64,000 bases of DNA. It comes from Bifidobacterium platyrrhinorum (GTDB lineage: Bacteria; Actinomycetota; Actinomycetes; Actinomycetales; Bifidobacteriaceae). Under the pieces are notes generated by a model, which saw only the letters and a program-made list of their open reading frames with translations, ran no database searches and had not been told where the DNA came from. The DNA is taken from NCBI RefSeq assembly GCF_010667645.1, contig NZ_WHZV01000001.1, positions 201,246-265,245 on the forward strand. Reading direction: 5' to 3'. Positions 37,524-47,289 of the stretch are shown here, in pieces; within the stretch, counting starts at the first letter, position 1; every line of letters starts with the position of its first letter. The position numbers and the translations under genes were made by a program.

Positions 37524-37588
37524 CGTGACGTCACGTTGTGCGAGTACATTGGGACGCGTTGGTTGAATGATGCCCGTCCAACGGGCAT
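37524..37588 (+). promoter_or_regulatory. ldh upstream region: palindrome, -10 and leader hairpin
   Basis: A perfect 12-bp palindrome CGTGACGTCACG (37524-37535) lies 9 bp before TACATT (37545-37550), the likely -10. In the leader, ATGCCCGT / ACGGGCAT (37570-37588, 3-nt loop) forms a stable hairpin ahead of the ribosome site AGAGAGG. Further upstream, CAACGTTG is another short palindrome. The palindrome is operator-like, regulator unknown. Confidence 0.5.
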
Positions 37589-37597
37589 TGACTCTAA

Positions 37598-38575
<978 letters not shown>

Positions 38576-38689
38576 TGAAAAACCGTTCTGCGGGGCGTTC
38601 TCCGCGTTGCGGAGAGTTCGACGCATCTTCGTGCGCCTTCGCTCTGCACGCCTTGGGACCGTACGCGTAGAACGCTTTTTCATGAAATG

Positions 38690-38732
38690 ACCCCTGTACG
38701 GGTGCCTTGTGGCCCGTACAGGGGTTTTCTTT
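38690..38732 (+). terminator. Rho-independent terminator after ldh
   Basis: ACCCCTGTACGGG / CCCGTACAGGGGT, 13-bp stem with a 10-nt loop, followed by TTTCTTTC. Just past the ldh stop, GAAAAA-CC-GTTCT (from 38577) can also pair with AGAACGCTTTTTC about 100 nt later, a possible second structure. Confidence 0.85.
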
Positions 38733-38789
38733 CCCGCTCCCGCCGGCGGGAGGTGCCGCACGCGGTCCTGCCAGGTATGGTCCGGCCCG

Positions 38790-39734
38790 CTAATCGTGGA
38801 GGTGCTCGTCGGAGGGGGAGTCGTAGCCTTCCGGCTCCAACTGGAACGTGGTGTGCGGGATCGACACGGGGAAATGCTCCCGCAGGCAATCCTGCAGCCG
38901 CTTGAGGATCAGGGCGCCCTGCTCCATCGTGAGCCCCCGCTCCACCACCACATGCGCCATGAGGAACGGCATGCCCGTCGACACCGTGCTCGCATGCAGG
39001 TCATGCACCGCCACCACATGCGGCACCTGTTCCATATGCTCGCGCACCTTGTCCAGATCCAACCCCTCCGGGGTCTCCTCCAACAGCACATGCACCGCAT
39101 GATGGAGCAACGACGCCGCACGCGGGATCATCAGCAGGGCGATGACGCCGCCCGCCACCGCATCGAACCCCGACCAGCCCGTCGACATCATCACCAGGGC
39201 CGACAGCACCACGGCCACCGAACCCAGCGCGTCGTTCAGCACCTCGAGGAACGCCGCCCGCATGTTCAGGTTGTCGCCGCGCTGCGAAGCGAGAATGAAG
39301 ATCGACGCCACATTCGCCGACAGGCCCAGAACGCCGACGAACAACAGCAGCCGCACATCGCCGATCCCATCGGGCGCCCCACCGAACAGGCGCATGCCCG
39401 CCTCCACCAGCGCATACACCCCCACGATGAAGAGGACCACCGCGCCGGCCGCGGCCGTCAGCACCTCAAGGCGCGCCCAACCCCACGTGCGCGTGCTGCT
39501 CGGCCTGCGACGCATCAGCATCGCCGTCACCGTCGAGGCAACCAGCACCGACATGTCCGTCAGCATATGCCCCGCATCCACCAGCAGCGCCAACGAGCCC
39601 GTCAGGAACGCGCCGGCCACCTCCACGGCGAACACCGAACCCGTGACCGCCAGCGTCGCCATCAGACGACGCTGATGCGCCGCCGATCCCGCGCCGGAGA
39701 CGTCCCCCGGCGCGGACGAATGCACATGAGCCAT
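38790..39734 (-). CDS. Cation diffusion facilitator (CDF/ZnT-type) metal exporter
   Basis: 314 residues with six membrane segments. The metal-site pairs of CDF proteins are present: HMLTD in segment 2 (DAGHMLTDMSV) and the N/D pair in segment 5 (EVLNDALGSV). The C-terminal cytoplasmic domain has the alpha/beta pattern with HDLHAST and MAHVVVE, and ends in a His/Asp tail (DEHLHD). Exports Zn2+ or a similar divalent cation. The ATG at 39734 follows GGGAGGGATC. Confidence 0.9.
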   Translation of the reverse strand: MAHVHSSAPGDVSGAGSAAHQRRLMATLAVTGSVFAVEVAGAFLTGSLALLVDAGHMLTDMSVLVASTVTAMLMRRRPSSTRTWGWARLEVLTAAAGAVVLFIVGVYALVEAGMRLFGGAPDGIGDVRLLLFVGVLGLSANVASIFILASQRGDNLNMRAAFLEVLNDALGSVAVVLSALVMMSTGWSGFDAVAGGVIALLMIPRAASLLHHAVHVLLEETPEGLDLDKVREHMEQVPHVVAVHDLHASTVSTGMPFLMAHVVVERGLTMEQGALILKRLQDCLREHFPVSIPHTTFQLEPEGYDSPSDEHLHD

Positions 39735-39802
39735 GATCCCTCCCATACCGCGGTGATGAAACCGCTTCTCAATACCATTCACGATTGCCTGTGAAACGAC
39801 GA

Positions 39803-39827
39803 GGACCCCGGCTCGATGCCGGGGTCC
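39803..39827. terminator. Hairpin terminator downstream of lexA
   Basis: GGACCCCGGC / GCCGGGGTCC, 10-bp perfect stem with a 5-nt loop, between lexA and the CDF gene. Confidence 0.65.
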
Positions 39828-39909
39828 CAGTGACGAACGACTATACCACGTCCCATGCGGCGCACGCCATGACGCGGCGGCGCCCCGTGCGACGCGGACG
39901 TATGGGCGT

Positions 39910-40668
39910 TCACAGCTTGCGCAGCACCGTCACCACCCTGCCCATGATGGTCGCATGCGTGCCGTCGATCGGCGGATAGGCGGGATTGTGCGGCATGAGC
40001 CACAGATGCCCGCCCTCCCTGCGATAGGTCTTCACCGTGGCCTCCCCGTCCAGCAGCGCCGCCACGATGTCGCCGTTGACGGCGTCCTGCTGCTCGCGCA
40101 CCACCACGAAATCCCCGTCGCAGATGGCGGCGTCGATCATCGAATCGCCATGCACCTCGAGCATGAACAGATTGCCGCCCGGGCCGGTGAGCCGTTCCGG
40201 AAGGCGCATCACGTCATCCACATGCTGCTCCGCGGTGATCGGGACGCCCGCCGCGATGCGGCCGACCAAAGGCACGTCGCGCGACTGCGCCACCGAGGCG
40301 GGCGGATCGACGGCGGGGGAGGGGAAGGGGATGACCTCGGCGGTGCGCACGGCCGCCCCGTCGGCGCCGCGCGATGTTCCCGACGATGCGGCGGGGGAGA
40401 CGTTCCGCGCGGGTCCCAGGATCTCGATGGCGCGTCCCTTGTTCGCATTGAGGCGGATGAACCCCTTCTCCTCCAGCACCTGGAGCTGGTGCTTCACCGA
40501 GGACGGGCTCTTCAGTCCGGCGGCCCCGCCGATGTCGCGGAACGAGGGGGAGAAGCCCCGTTCGCTCTGATACGAGCGGATGGCCTCGAGAATCAGCCGC
40601 TGGCGGTCCGTGAGGGTGCTCGCGTCCGCGTCGGCGGCGCCCCGGGGATGGAACGGTATCGTGCTCAC
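39910..40668 (-). CDS. lexA: SOS repressor LexA
   Basis: 252 residues. The winged-helix N terminus ([38 protein letters not shown]) is joined by a long linker to the S24 peptidase domain. The cleavage site is AAG near VGRIAAGVP, the catalytic serine is in HGDSM and the lysine is in ATVKTY. Represses DNA-damage genes until RecA triggers self-cleavage. GTG start with GAAAGGAG. Its promoter reads TTGAGT-17-TATGCT (40723-40695, minus), and the first SOS box overlaps the -35. Confidence 0.95.
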   Translation of the reverse strand: MSTIPFHPRGAADADASTLTDRQRLILEAIRSYQSERGFSPSFRDIGGAAGLKSPSSVKHQLQVLEEKGFIRLNANKGRAIEILGPARNVSPAASSGTSRGADGAAVRTAEVIPFPSPAVDPPASVAQSRDVPLVGRIAAGVPITAEQHVDDVMRLPERLTGPGGNLFMLEVHGDSMIDAAICDGDFVVVREQQDAVNGDIVAALLDGEATVKTYRREGGHLWLMPHNPAYPPIDGTHATIMGRVVTVLRKL

Positions 40669-40720
40669 GGCGCACTCCTTTCAACGATAGTGACAGCATA
40701 GCGTGAATCGACGGTGAACT

Positions 40721-40804
40721 CAAACATTTGTTCGACGCGGCGGGTTGCGGCGTTCGAACAAATGTGCAACAATCAGTACGGATGTTCGATAGAACACATG
40801 TTCG
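40721..40804. promoter_or_regulatory. Three LexA-box-like sites between lexA and the LysM gene
   Basis: Actinobacterial SOS boxes resemble CGAAC-N4-GTTCG. Site 1 (40721-40734) CAAACATTTGTTCG overlaps the lexA -35. Site 3 (40791-40804) AGAACACATGTTCG lies just before the LysM gene; each departs from consensus at one base. Site 2 (40755-40768) CGAACAAATGTGCA keeps one half. Both divergent genes are therefore likely SOS-controlled. Confidence 0.8.
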
Positions 40805-40820
40805 AAAGGATGTGGTTGCC

Positions 40821-41102
40821 ATGACGAGGATGTTGACGCGCGTGTTCGTGGTGGTATCGGCGGCGGCCCTGGCTTGGGCGGGAATCGGGCTGTGCATGCC
40901 CGTGAGGGCCACCAGCGCATCGGGACCGGTGGAGGTGACGAGCTACACGGTGCAGCCCGGCCAGTCGCTGTGGACCTATGCGGAGATGGCCACGCCCGAG
41001 GGAGGGGACGTGTCGAGCACGGTGGACGAGCTGATGCGGCTCAACGGCATGGACGGGTCCGCCCTGCGCGCCGGCCAGCGCATCATCGTGCCGAAACGGT
41101 GA
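40821..41102 (+). CDS. Small membrane-anchored LysM protein, likely SOS-induced division inhibitor
   Basis: 93 residues. An N-terminal membrane segment (about residues 5-25) and a short linker lead to one LysM domain (SYTVQPGQSLWTYAEMA ... LRAGQRIIVPKR). It lies divergent from lexA, between lexA and nrdR, behind SOS boxes. That is the position and layout of B. subtilis YneA and mycobacterial Rv2719c (ChiZ), SOS proteins that delay cell division. Function is inferred from layout and position, not from close sequence identity. Ribosome site GAAAGGA about 11 nt before the ATG. Confidence 0.82.
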   Translation: MTRMLTRVFVVVSAAALAWAGIGLCMPVRATSASGPVEVTSYTVQPGQSLWTYAEMATPEGGDVSSTVDELMRLNGMDGSALRAGQRIIVPKR

Positions 41103-41161
41103 GGGGGAGCCGAAACCCCGGCGTTGGCGCGTCCGGGGGCGTTCACGGTATGGTGGAGGTC

Positions 41162-41602
41162 ATGCATTGCCCGTATTGCCATCATGCCGAGACCAAGGTC
41201 ATCGAAACCCGCGTCAGCGAGGACGGATACTCGATCCGCCGCAGGCGCATGTGCCTGCACTGCAACAAGCGGTTCACCACGCTGGAGACGACCACCCTGC
41301 TGGTGGAGAAGCGCTCGGGCAGCCTCGAACCGTTCAACCGCGACAAGGTGATCTCCGGCGTGCGCAAGGCCTGCCAGGGCCGTCCGGTCAAGGAGGACGA
41401 CCTCAAAAAGCTCGGCCAGCGCGTCGAGGAGGACCTGCGATCCACCGGTCAGGCGCAGGTCACCTCGGACGAGGTCGGCAAGGCCATCCTCAGGCCGTTG
41501 CGCGATCTCGACCAGGTCGCCTACCTGCGGTTCGCGAGCGTCTACCAGAACTTCGAGGACCTCTCCGACTTCCAGCGCGCCATCGACGCGCTCAAGGACT
41601 GA
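41162..41602 (+). CDS. nrdR: Transcriptional repressor NrdR
   Basis: 146 residues. A zinc ribbon (CPYCHHAETKV ... RRRMCLHCNKRF) is followed by an ATP-cone domain (EPFNRDKVISGVRKACQGR). Represses ribonucleotide reductase genes when dATP is high. TATGGT at 41149-41154, 7 nt before the ATG, suggests a leaderless start; an in-frame ATG at 41150 lies inside that element. Follows the LysM gene as in mycobacteria. Confidence 0.94.
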   Translation: MHCPYCHHAETKVIETRVSEDGYSIRRRRMCLHCNKRFTTLETTTLLVEKRSGSLEPFNRDKVISGVRKACQGRPVKEDDLKKLGQRVEEDLRSTGQAQVTSDEVGKAILRPLRDLDQVAYLRFASVYQNFEDLSDFQRAIDALKD

Positions 41603-41604
41603 AC

Positions 41605-41671
41605 GCACCGCGACGACGAGGCCCCGGCGAACCGATAGGAACGGGTCGCCGGGGCCTCGTCGTCGCGGTGC
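41605..41671. terminator. 26-bp perfect inverted repeat between nrdR and serA
   Basis: The arm 41605-41630 pairs perfectly with 41646-41671 around a 15-nt loop. It begins 3 nt after the nrdR stop and lies between convergent genes, a bidirectional terminator of exceptional stability. Confidence 0.85.
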
Positions 41672-41700
41672 CGACGCACGGGCGCCGCCGCGTGCCTCCG

Positions 41701-42900
41701 TCAGGAGATCACGCGCATGCGGATGGTGCCCTCGATGGAGCGCAGCGCCTCCAGGGCGGCCTTCGACGGGCGCTGCGAGACGTCGGTGACCACGTAGCCG
41801 AGTTCGCCCTCGGTGCCCAGCGACTGCGCGGCGATGTTGATGTTCTCCTCGCCGAGCACGCGGTTGACGTGGGCGAGCACGCCGGGCAGGTTGGCGTGCA
41901 GGTGCGCGATGCGGGCCACGCCGCGGTTGTCGCCCAGGTTGATCTGCGGCAGGTTCACCGACAGGGAGGTCGACCCCTTCTCCCAGTAGTCCTCGAGACG
42001 CTGCGAGACGAAATGCCCGATGGACTCCTGCGCCTCGAGCGTGGAGCCGCCGATGTGCGGGGTCAGGATCATGTTGTCCTCGTCGGCCAGGGCGGTCTCG
42101 AACGGGTCGCCGGTCTTCTTCGGCTCGACCGGGAACACGTCCACGGCCGCGCCGGACAGGTGCCCGGAGTCGAGGTGCTGCTTGAGGGCGCCCAGGTCGG
42201 CGACGAAGCCGCGCGAGGCGTTGATGAAGATGGCGTCCTGCTTCATATGGGCGAACTGGTCCTCGCCGAAGAACCCGGTGTTCGACTTGCGGCCGTCCAC
42301 GTGGATCGTCACCGCGTCCGACTGCTCGAGCAGCTCGTTGAGCGTGGCGCAGCGGTGGGCGTTGCCCAGCGCCAGCTTCTCCTCCAGGTCGTAGAACACC
42401 ACGCGCATGCCCAGCGCCTCGGCCAGCACGCTCAGCTGGGATCCGATGTTGCCGTAGCCGATGATGCCGAGCGTCTTGCCGCGCACCTCGTGCGACCCGG
42501 TGGCCGTCTTGTCCCACACGCCGTGCTTGAGATGATGCGTGTGCGCGGGGATGCGGCGCATCAGGCAGATGATGTCGCAGACCACCAGCTCCACCACCGA
42601 ACGCGTGTTGGAATAGGGGGCGTTGAACACGGCGATGCCCTGCTCGCCGGCGAAATCGAGGTCCACCTGGTTCGTGCCGATGCAGAAGCATCCCACCGCG
42701 GACAGCGTCGGACGCGCCTCGAGCACGCGGCGCGTCACGCTCGTCTTGGAACGCACGCCGACCAGGTCCACGCCCTCGAGCGCGTCGATGAGTTCGTCCT
42801 CGCTCAGCGCGCCCTTCATCGTCTCGACCTCGAATCCGTGGTCGCGCAGCGACTTGGCCGCATCCGGGTGAATGTTCTCCAGTAACAGTGCTTTAGGCAT
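41701..42900 (-). CDS. serA: D-3-phosphoglycerate dehydrogenase
   Basis: 399 residues, the short SerA type with a C-terminal ACT domain (about residues 325-399, RIAHLHANLPGVLAHVNRVL). NAD-binding GIIGYGNIGSQ; catalytic Arg in NASRGFVADL and His in LTPHIGGST. First step of serine synthesis from 3-phosphoglycerate. TAAGGT lies 7 nt before the ATG, so the message may be leaderless; a GTG three codons upstream is less likely. Confidence 0.93.
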   Translation of the reverse strand: MPKALLLENIHPDAAKSLRDHGFEVETMKGALSEDELIDALEGVDLVGVRSKTSVTRRVLEARPTLSAVGCFCIGTNQVDLDFAGEQGIAVFNAPYSNTRSVVELVVCDIICLMRRIPAHTHHLKHGVWDKTATGSHEVRGKTLGIIGYGNIGSQLSVLAEALGMRVVFYDLEEKLALGNAHRCATLNELLEQSDAVTIHVDGRKSNTGFFGEDQFAHMKQDAIFINASRGFVADLGALKQHLDSGHLSGAAVDVFPVEPKKTGDPFETALADEDNMILTPHIGGSTLEAQESIGHFVSQRLEDYWEKGSTSLSVNLPQINLGDNRGVARIAHLHANLPGVLAHVNRVLGEENINIAAQSLGTEGELGYVVTDVSQRPSKAALEALRSIEGTIRMRVIS

Positions 42901-42910
42901 GTCTCCCACC

Positions 42911-45190
42911 TTAGAGTCCGAGGTCCTTTTCGTCCATCGCCGTCCGAACGATGGCCAGACGCTGCGTGGGCCTGGTCATCGCCACGTACAGGTCGGCGGC
43001 CGCCACGAGGCGGCTCGGCGCCTCCTGGTCGATGAGGCCGGGCTCGACGAGCACCACGGCGTCGTATTCGAGGCCCTTGACCGTCTCTGTGTCGCATACG
43101 TCCACCTGCCGGTCCCAGGGATCCTGGCCGGTGATGCGCCGCGACTCGTCCTCGCCGAGCGCGGCGCGCAGCGCGTCGGGGAGGGCCCGGCGCAGCCGGC
43201 CGAGCAGCGAACCGGGCGCGATGACGGCCACACGGCCCGTGCCGTCGGAGGCGACGAACTCGCGCGCCAGGGCGCCGGCCTCGTCCAGCGCCGCCGCGAC
43301 GAGGCCGTCCGGGCCGTCGACGGTGCGGCGCGTCACCGCGTCCGGCATGCGCCGCACCGCATGCACGGTGGAGATGTAGAGCCCCTGCGCCTCGGCGAAA
43401 CGCCCGGCGAGGTCGGAGACCTCCTGCGGATTGCGGTAGTCGATGGTCAGCTCGTTGAGGTCCCACCGGCCGCGGCCGAACAGGCGGTTCATCGTCTTCG
43501 GCCAGGAGCGGGTGCCGCCCAGCGCGCTGGTCTGCGCCACGTCGCCCACGATGGTGAACGAGCGGGACGGGCAGCGCCGCATGAGCATGCGCCAGTCCAT
43601 CGCGGTGAGCTCCTGCGCCTCGTCGACGACGATATGGCCGTAGGTCCATTCGCGGTCGCGCCCGGCGCGCTGGGCCGTGGCCTCGGCGTCGTCCCCGTTG
43701 ATCTGGTCGATGAGCATCTGCGAGGTGACCAGGCCGGTGCCGATGCCGTTCTGGGCCAACGTGTCCTTCGCGAACTGGAGCTGCTCGGCCTGCGCGGCCT
43801 CCTCGCGGCGCCTGCGCGAGGCGACCTTCGGGTCGTCGCCGAGCAGCTCGAGCGCCTCGTCGAGCAGGGGCACGTCGGAACGGGTGATCGGGGAGCCCTT
43901 CGGCCGGGTCAGTTCGGCGACGTCGGCGTCGTCCAGCCAGGGCGCGAACCGTCGCAGCTTCGCCGGCTTGGAGAACATGTCGTCGATGAGCCAGGGGCCG
44001 GTCATCGGCAGCCAGGCCAGGTTCAGGGCCACGCGCACCTTGTCGTTCATGCGCAGCAGCGAGACGGCGCGGTTGACCTCGTCCTGGTCGGGCGTGTAGT
44101 CGAGCTGCTCCTCGTAGCGGATGCGCATCGCCGTGATCATCGACTTGACGAACGTCTCGCGGGCCTTGTTGTGGGGCTGCCGCGTGCGGCGCGCGTCCGA
44201 GATCGCATGCTCCACGTCCACGGCGAGCATCGGCACCGTCACGCCGTTGACCTGCACGACCGGCAGATCGGCGGGCACGCGCTCGCGCGCCGCCACGGCG
44301 TTGCGGATCGCGTCGGCCATGCGGCGGTCGCCCTTGAGCTGCGCGGCGCGCGGGGTGTCCGCGGTGGTCGCGCTCACGCCGGGGATGAGGTCGCCGACGG
44401 TGCGCGAGACGACGCCGGTCTCGCCCAGCGAGGGCAGCACCTGGTCGATGTAGCGCAGGAACGCCGAGCTCGGGCCGACGACCAGCACGCCGGAACGTTC
44501 CAGCGTGCGGCGGTGCGTATAGAGCAGATAGGCGGCGCGATGCAGCGCCACGGCCGTCTTGCCGGTGCCCGGGCCGCCCTGCACGACCACCGCGCGGTCC
44601 ATCGCCGCGCGGATGATGTGGTCCTGCTCCGCCTGGATGGTGGCGACGATGTCGGTCATCTTGCCGGTGCGGCGCGAGCTCAGCGAGGCGAGCAGCGCGC
44701 CCTCGCCGGTCAGCGTGCCCGACCGGGACGCCTCGCCGACCTGGTCGGAGTGCACGTCGAGCACCTCGTCCTCCAGCGCCACCACGTCGCGGAAGCTCAG
44801 GGTGATATGGCGTCGCATCACGATGTCGCCGTGATGCGACGGCGTCGCCTCGTAGAAGGGGCGCGCCGCCTCGGCGCGCCAGTCGGTGAGCATGGGCACA
44901 TGGCCGGCGTCCGACAGGCCGATGCGCCCGATGTAGCGCTTCGATCCGTCCGCGGCGTCGAGCCTGCCGAAGACCAGCCGGTCCTCGACCGCGCGCAGCT
45001 GGGTGAGGCGGTCCTCGTACATCGTCGCGAACGAATCGCGTTCGGTGCGCTGCGTGGGCGAGCCGTGCGAACCGGCGGCGCGCACGGCGTCGAGACGGCT
45101 CCGTGCCTCGGCGCGCAACGCGTCCAGACGCTCGTATGCGCGGCTGACCGCGCGCTGTTCCTCCTCGATCTGCGAGGCGTAACTCGACAT
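42911..45190 (-). CDS. UvrD/HelD-type superfamily 1 helicase-like ATPase
   Basis: 759 residues. The N-terminal coiled-coil (SSYASQIEEEQRAVSRAYERLDALR) is typical of HelD. Walker A QGGPGTGKTAVALHRAAYLL, Walker B IVVDEAQELTAMDW, motif near FTIVGDVAQ and C-terminal motif KGLEYDAVVLVEP are present. HelD proteins of Gram-positives bind RNA polymerase and release it from DNA; the actinobacterial branch includes HelR, linked to rifampicin tolerance. Assigned to HelD by the coiled-coil and overall length; a DNA-helicase role is the alternative. Upstream of serA, 10-bp spacing. Confidence 0.83.
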   Translation of the reverse strand: MSSYASQIEEEQRAVSRAYERLDALRAEARSRLDAVRAAGSHGSPTQRTERDSFATMYEDRLTQLRAVEDRLVFGRLDAADGSKRYIGRIGLSDAGHVPMLTDWRAEAARPFYEATPSHHGDIVMRRHITLSFRDVVALEDEVLDVHSDQVGEASRSGTLTGEGALLASLSSRRTGKMTDIVATIQAEQDHIIRAAMDRAVVVQGGPGTGKTAVALHRAAYLLYTHRRTLERSGVLVVGPSSAFLRYIDQVLPSLGETGVVSRTVGDLIPGVSATTADTPRAAQLKGDRRMADAIRNAVAARERVPADLPVVQVNGVTVPMLAVDVEHAISDARRTRQPHNKARETFVKSMITAMRIRYEEQLDYTPDQDEVNRAVSLLRMNDKVRVALNLAWLPMTGPWLIDDMFSKPAKLRRFAPWLDDADVAELTRPKGSPITRSDVPLLDEALELLGDDPKVASRRRREEAAQAEQLQFAKDTLAQNGIGTGLVTSQMLIDQINGDDAEATAQRAGRDREWTYGHIVVDEAQELTAMDWRMLMRRCPSRSFTIVGDVAQTSALGGTRSWPKTMNRLFGRGRWDLNELTIDYRNPQEVSDLAGRFAEAQGLYISTVHAVRRMPDAVTRRTVDGPDGLVAAALDEAGALAREFVASDGTGRVAVIAPGSLLGRLRRALPDALRAALGEDESRRITGQDPWDRQVDVCDTETVKGLEYDAVVLVEPGLIDQEAPSRLVAAADLYVAMTRPTQRLAIVRTAMDEKDLGL

Positions 45191-45354
45191 GTGCTTCGTT
45201 TCCCCTGTTTGTTCTGCCGGAAATGTAAGGCATACCAATCTACTCCCCGCCCCCAACGTCCATGGCGCCCGCACGCCCGTCGACGGTGAACTTCGGGTGA
45301 ATTCGGGCGCTTCGGGGCCGACATGCAGGCAAAAGCGCGAATTCTGTGAGCGGG

Positions 45355-45390
45355 TGGGGAGAAATGGGGAGTTGTGGGGTAGAGTGGGGA
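45355..45390 (+). promoter_or_regulatory. Four MraZ-binding boxes at 10-bp spacing
   Basis: TGGGGA, TGGGGA, TGGGGT and TGGGGA begin at 45355, 45365, 45375 and 45385, exactly 10 bp apart. MraZ binds TGGG-type direct repeats of this spacing in the dcw promoter of other bacteria. TAGAGT (45380-45385) inside the array could be the -10, so binding would block transcription. Confidence 0.85.
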
Positions 45391-45441
45391 AGCAGTGTGG
45401 TCGGAGTGTCCCCGGAGCGATGCGCGAAGGAGGTGGGGCGA

Positions 45442-46158
45442 ATGACCGGCGAAACCGCGAACGGCTTGAACGGCAACGGATTCGACCCCGCCGCGGGGGC
45501 CGGCCAGGCGGCTCCGTCCGTGCAGGCGGCCGGAATGCAGGCGACCAACGGCATGCCGATGGCGAACATGGCCATGCCCGGCGCGATGGGCGGCATGAAC
45601 GCGGCTGGCATGGGGTATGCGCCGGCCATGGGCGTGCCCGGACAGATGCCGATGGGCTCCCAGCCCATGGCGATGATGCCCGCGGACCCCTCCCAGGGGA
45701 TGGGCCAGATGGGGCTGCCCCCGCTCCTGCTCGGCACCTACACGCCGAAGATCGACGCCAAGGGCCGCATGGCCCTGCCCGCCAGGATGCGCTCCCAGCT
45801 GGGCACGGGCCTGGTCATGGCCCGCGGCCAGGAGCGGTGCGTGTACCTGCTGCCGGCCATGGAGTTCCGCCGCATCGCGATGCAGATCCAGCGCACGTCG
45901 ATGGGCAACAAGGCCGCACGCGACTACCTGCGCGTCTTCCTGTCCGGGGCCGTCGACCAGGATCCGGACAAGCAGGGGCGCGTGCTCGTGCCGCAGATGC
46001 TGCGCGACTACGCCAACCTGGGCAGCGACATCGTGGTCATCGGCGTGGGCACCCGCGCCGAGATCTGGAACCGCGAGGCATGGGAGTCCTACCTGTCCGA
46101 CAAGGAGCAGGGCTACGCCGACATCGCGGACGACGTCCTGCCGGAGGTGGGGCTGTGA
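45442..46158 (+). CDS. mraZ: Transcriptional regulator MraZ with Met-rich N-terminal extension
   Basis: 238 residues, against about 145 in the family. The conserved part begins near residue 95 (LLLGTYTPKIDAKGRMALPARMR) and has the two AbrB-like halves, the second with DKQGRVLVPQMLRDYA. The first ~90 residues are low complexity; 16 methionines fall between residues 32 and 90. The start has a strong ribosome site (GAAGGAGG), so the extension is probably translated. Many internal ATGs make a shorter product possible. First gene of the dcw cluster and the probable binder of the upstream TGGGG boxes. Confidence 0.9.
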   Translation: MTGETANGLNGNGFDPAAGAGQAAPSVQAAGMQATNGMPMANMAMPGAMGGMNAAGMGYAPAMGVPGQMPMGSQPMAMMPADPSQGMGQMGLPPLLLGTYTPKIDAKGRMALPARMRSQLGTGLVMARGQERCVYLLPAMEFRRIAMQIQRTSMGNKAARDYLRVFLSGAVDQDPDKQGRVLVPQMLRDYANLGSDIVVIGVGTRAEIWNREAWESYLSDKEQGYADIADDVLPEVGL

Positions 46159-46226
46159 GACGCGAAACGACGACGAACGACGCGCCCGGTCGGGCGCGGC
46201 CGACGGAAAGGACGGAAGGGACGAGC

Positions 46227-47288
46227 GTGAACGCCGCAGACGAGAGGAGCCTGGACTCCATCCACCAGCCGGTCCTGCTCGAGGACTGCGTGCGGCTGGT
46301 CACCTCCGGGTTCGGCCCGGGCGCGAGGCCGGTGATCGTGGACTGCACGCTCGGCCTGGCCGGGCACGCCACCGCCTTCCTCAAGGCGGCGCCCCACGCG
46401 CGCCTCGTCGGCATCGACCGCGACGCCGAGGCGCTGTCCCTGGCCACCGAACGCATGGAGCGCGAGGGGCTGGCCGACCGGTTCACACCCGTGCACGCCG
46501 CCTTCGACGAATTCACCGAGGCGCTCGACGACCATGGCATCGGCCGCGTCGACGCCGTGTTCATGGACCTGGGCCTGTCCAGCCTGCAGATCGACGAGAC
46601 CGAACGCGGGTTCTCCTACTCCCACGACGCGCCGCTCGACATGCGCATGGACGTGAGCCAGCCGCTCACCGCCGCGGCCGTGCTCGCCGACTACGACGAG
46701 CGTTCGCTGACGGACATCTTCAGGACCTACGGCGAGGAACGCTTCGCCCGCCAGATCGCCCGCGAGATCGTCGCCCGCCGCGCGCAGGGGGAGGAGCTGA
46801 CCACCTCGGCGCAGCTCGGCGCGCTCGTCGACGAGGTGGTGCCCAAGGCCCACCGGCCGGCCGGCAACCCGGCGAAGCGCGTCTTCCAGGCGCTGCGCAT
46901 CGAGGTGAACGGGGAACTCGACAAGCTTGCGCGGACCCTGCCGCAGATCGCCCTGCGGCTCGCCCCCCACGGGCGCATCGTCGTCGAGTCGTACCACTCG
47001 CTCGAGGACAAGACCGTCAAGACGTTCATGGCGTCCGGCCTCACCGCCGACGTGCCGCCGAACATGCCGGTGGTGCCGCCCGAGGCCCGCCCGTTCTTCC
47101 GCGAGCTGACCAGGGGCGCGCTCAAGGCCGACGAGGCCGAGATCGCCGCCAACCCCAGGTCCGCCTCCGTGCGCCTGCGCGCGGTCGAACTGGTCAGGCC
47201 GATACCGAGACGGCACATCGAACGATTCGAACAGGACGTGAACGCGTCGGGCGCCGCGGGGAGGCGCCGCCGCGGGGGGAGGAACTGA
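46227..47288 (+). CDS. rsmH: 16S rRNA (cytosine-1402-N4)-methyltransferase
   Basis: 353 residues. SAM-binding VDCTLGLAGHATAFLKA, then MDLGLSSLQIDETERGFSYSH, KRVFQALRIEVNGEL and SYHSLEDKTVKTF are RsmH signatures. Modifies C1402 in the ribosomal P site. GTG at 46227 follows GGAAGGGACG; an in-frame GTG at 46155 overlaps the mraZ stop. Arg/Gly-rich C terminus. Confidence 0.94.
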   Translation: MNAADERSLDSIHQPVLLEDCVRLVTSGFGPGARPVIVDCTLGLAGHATAFLKAAPHARLVGIDRDAEALSLATERMEREGLADRFTPVHAAFDEFTEALDDHGIGRVDAVFMDLGLSSLQIDETERGFSYSHDAPLDMRMDVSQPLTAAAVLADYDERSLTDIFRTYGEERFARQIAREIVARRAQGEELTTSAQLGALVDEVVPKAHRPAGNPAKRVFQALRIEVNGELDKLARTLPQIALRLAPHGRIVVESYHSLEDKTVKTFMASGLTADVPPNMPVVPPEARPFFRELTRGALKADEAEIAANPRSASVRLRAVELVRPIPRRHIERFEQDVNASGAAGRRRRGGRN

Positions 47289-47289
47289 C

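Noticed and set aside
42872..45289. 805-codon open frame on the plus strand and an 805-codon minus frame over the same region
   Set aside because: Both lie over the HelD-type gene, whose frame shows helicase motifs; the others show none.
45346..45441. Longer mraZ start through the TGGGG boxes
   Set aside because: The stretch is the operator array; the ATG at 45442 has a strong ribosome site.
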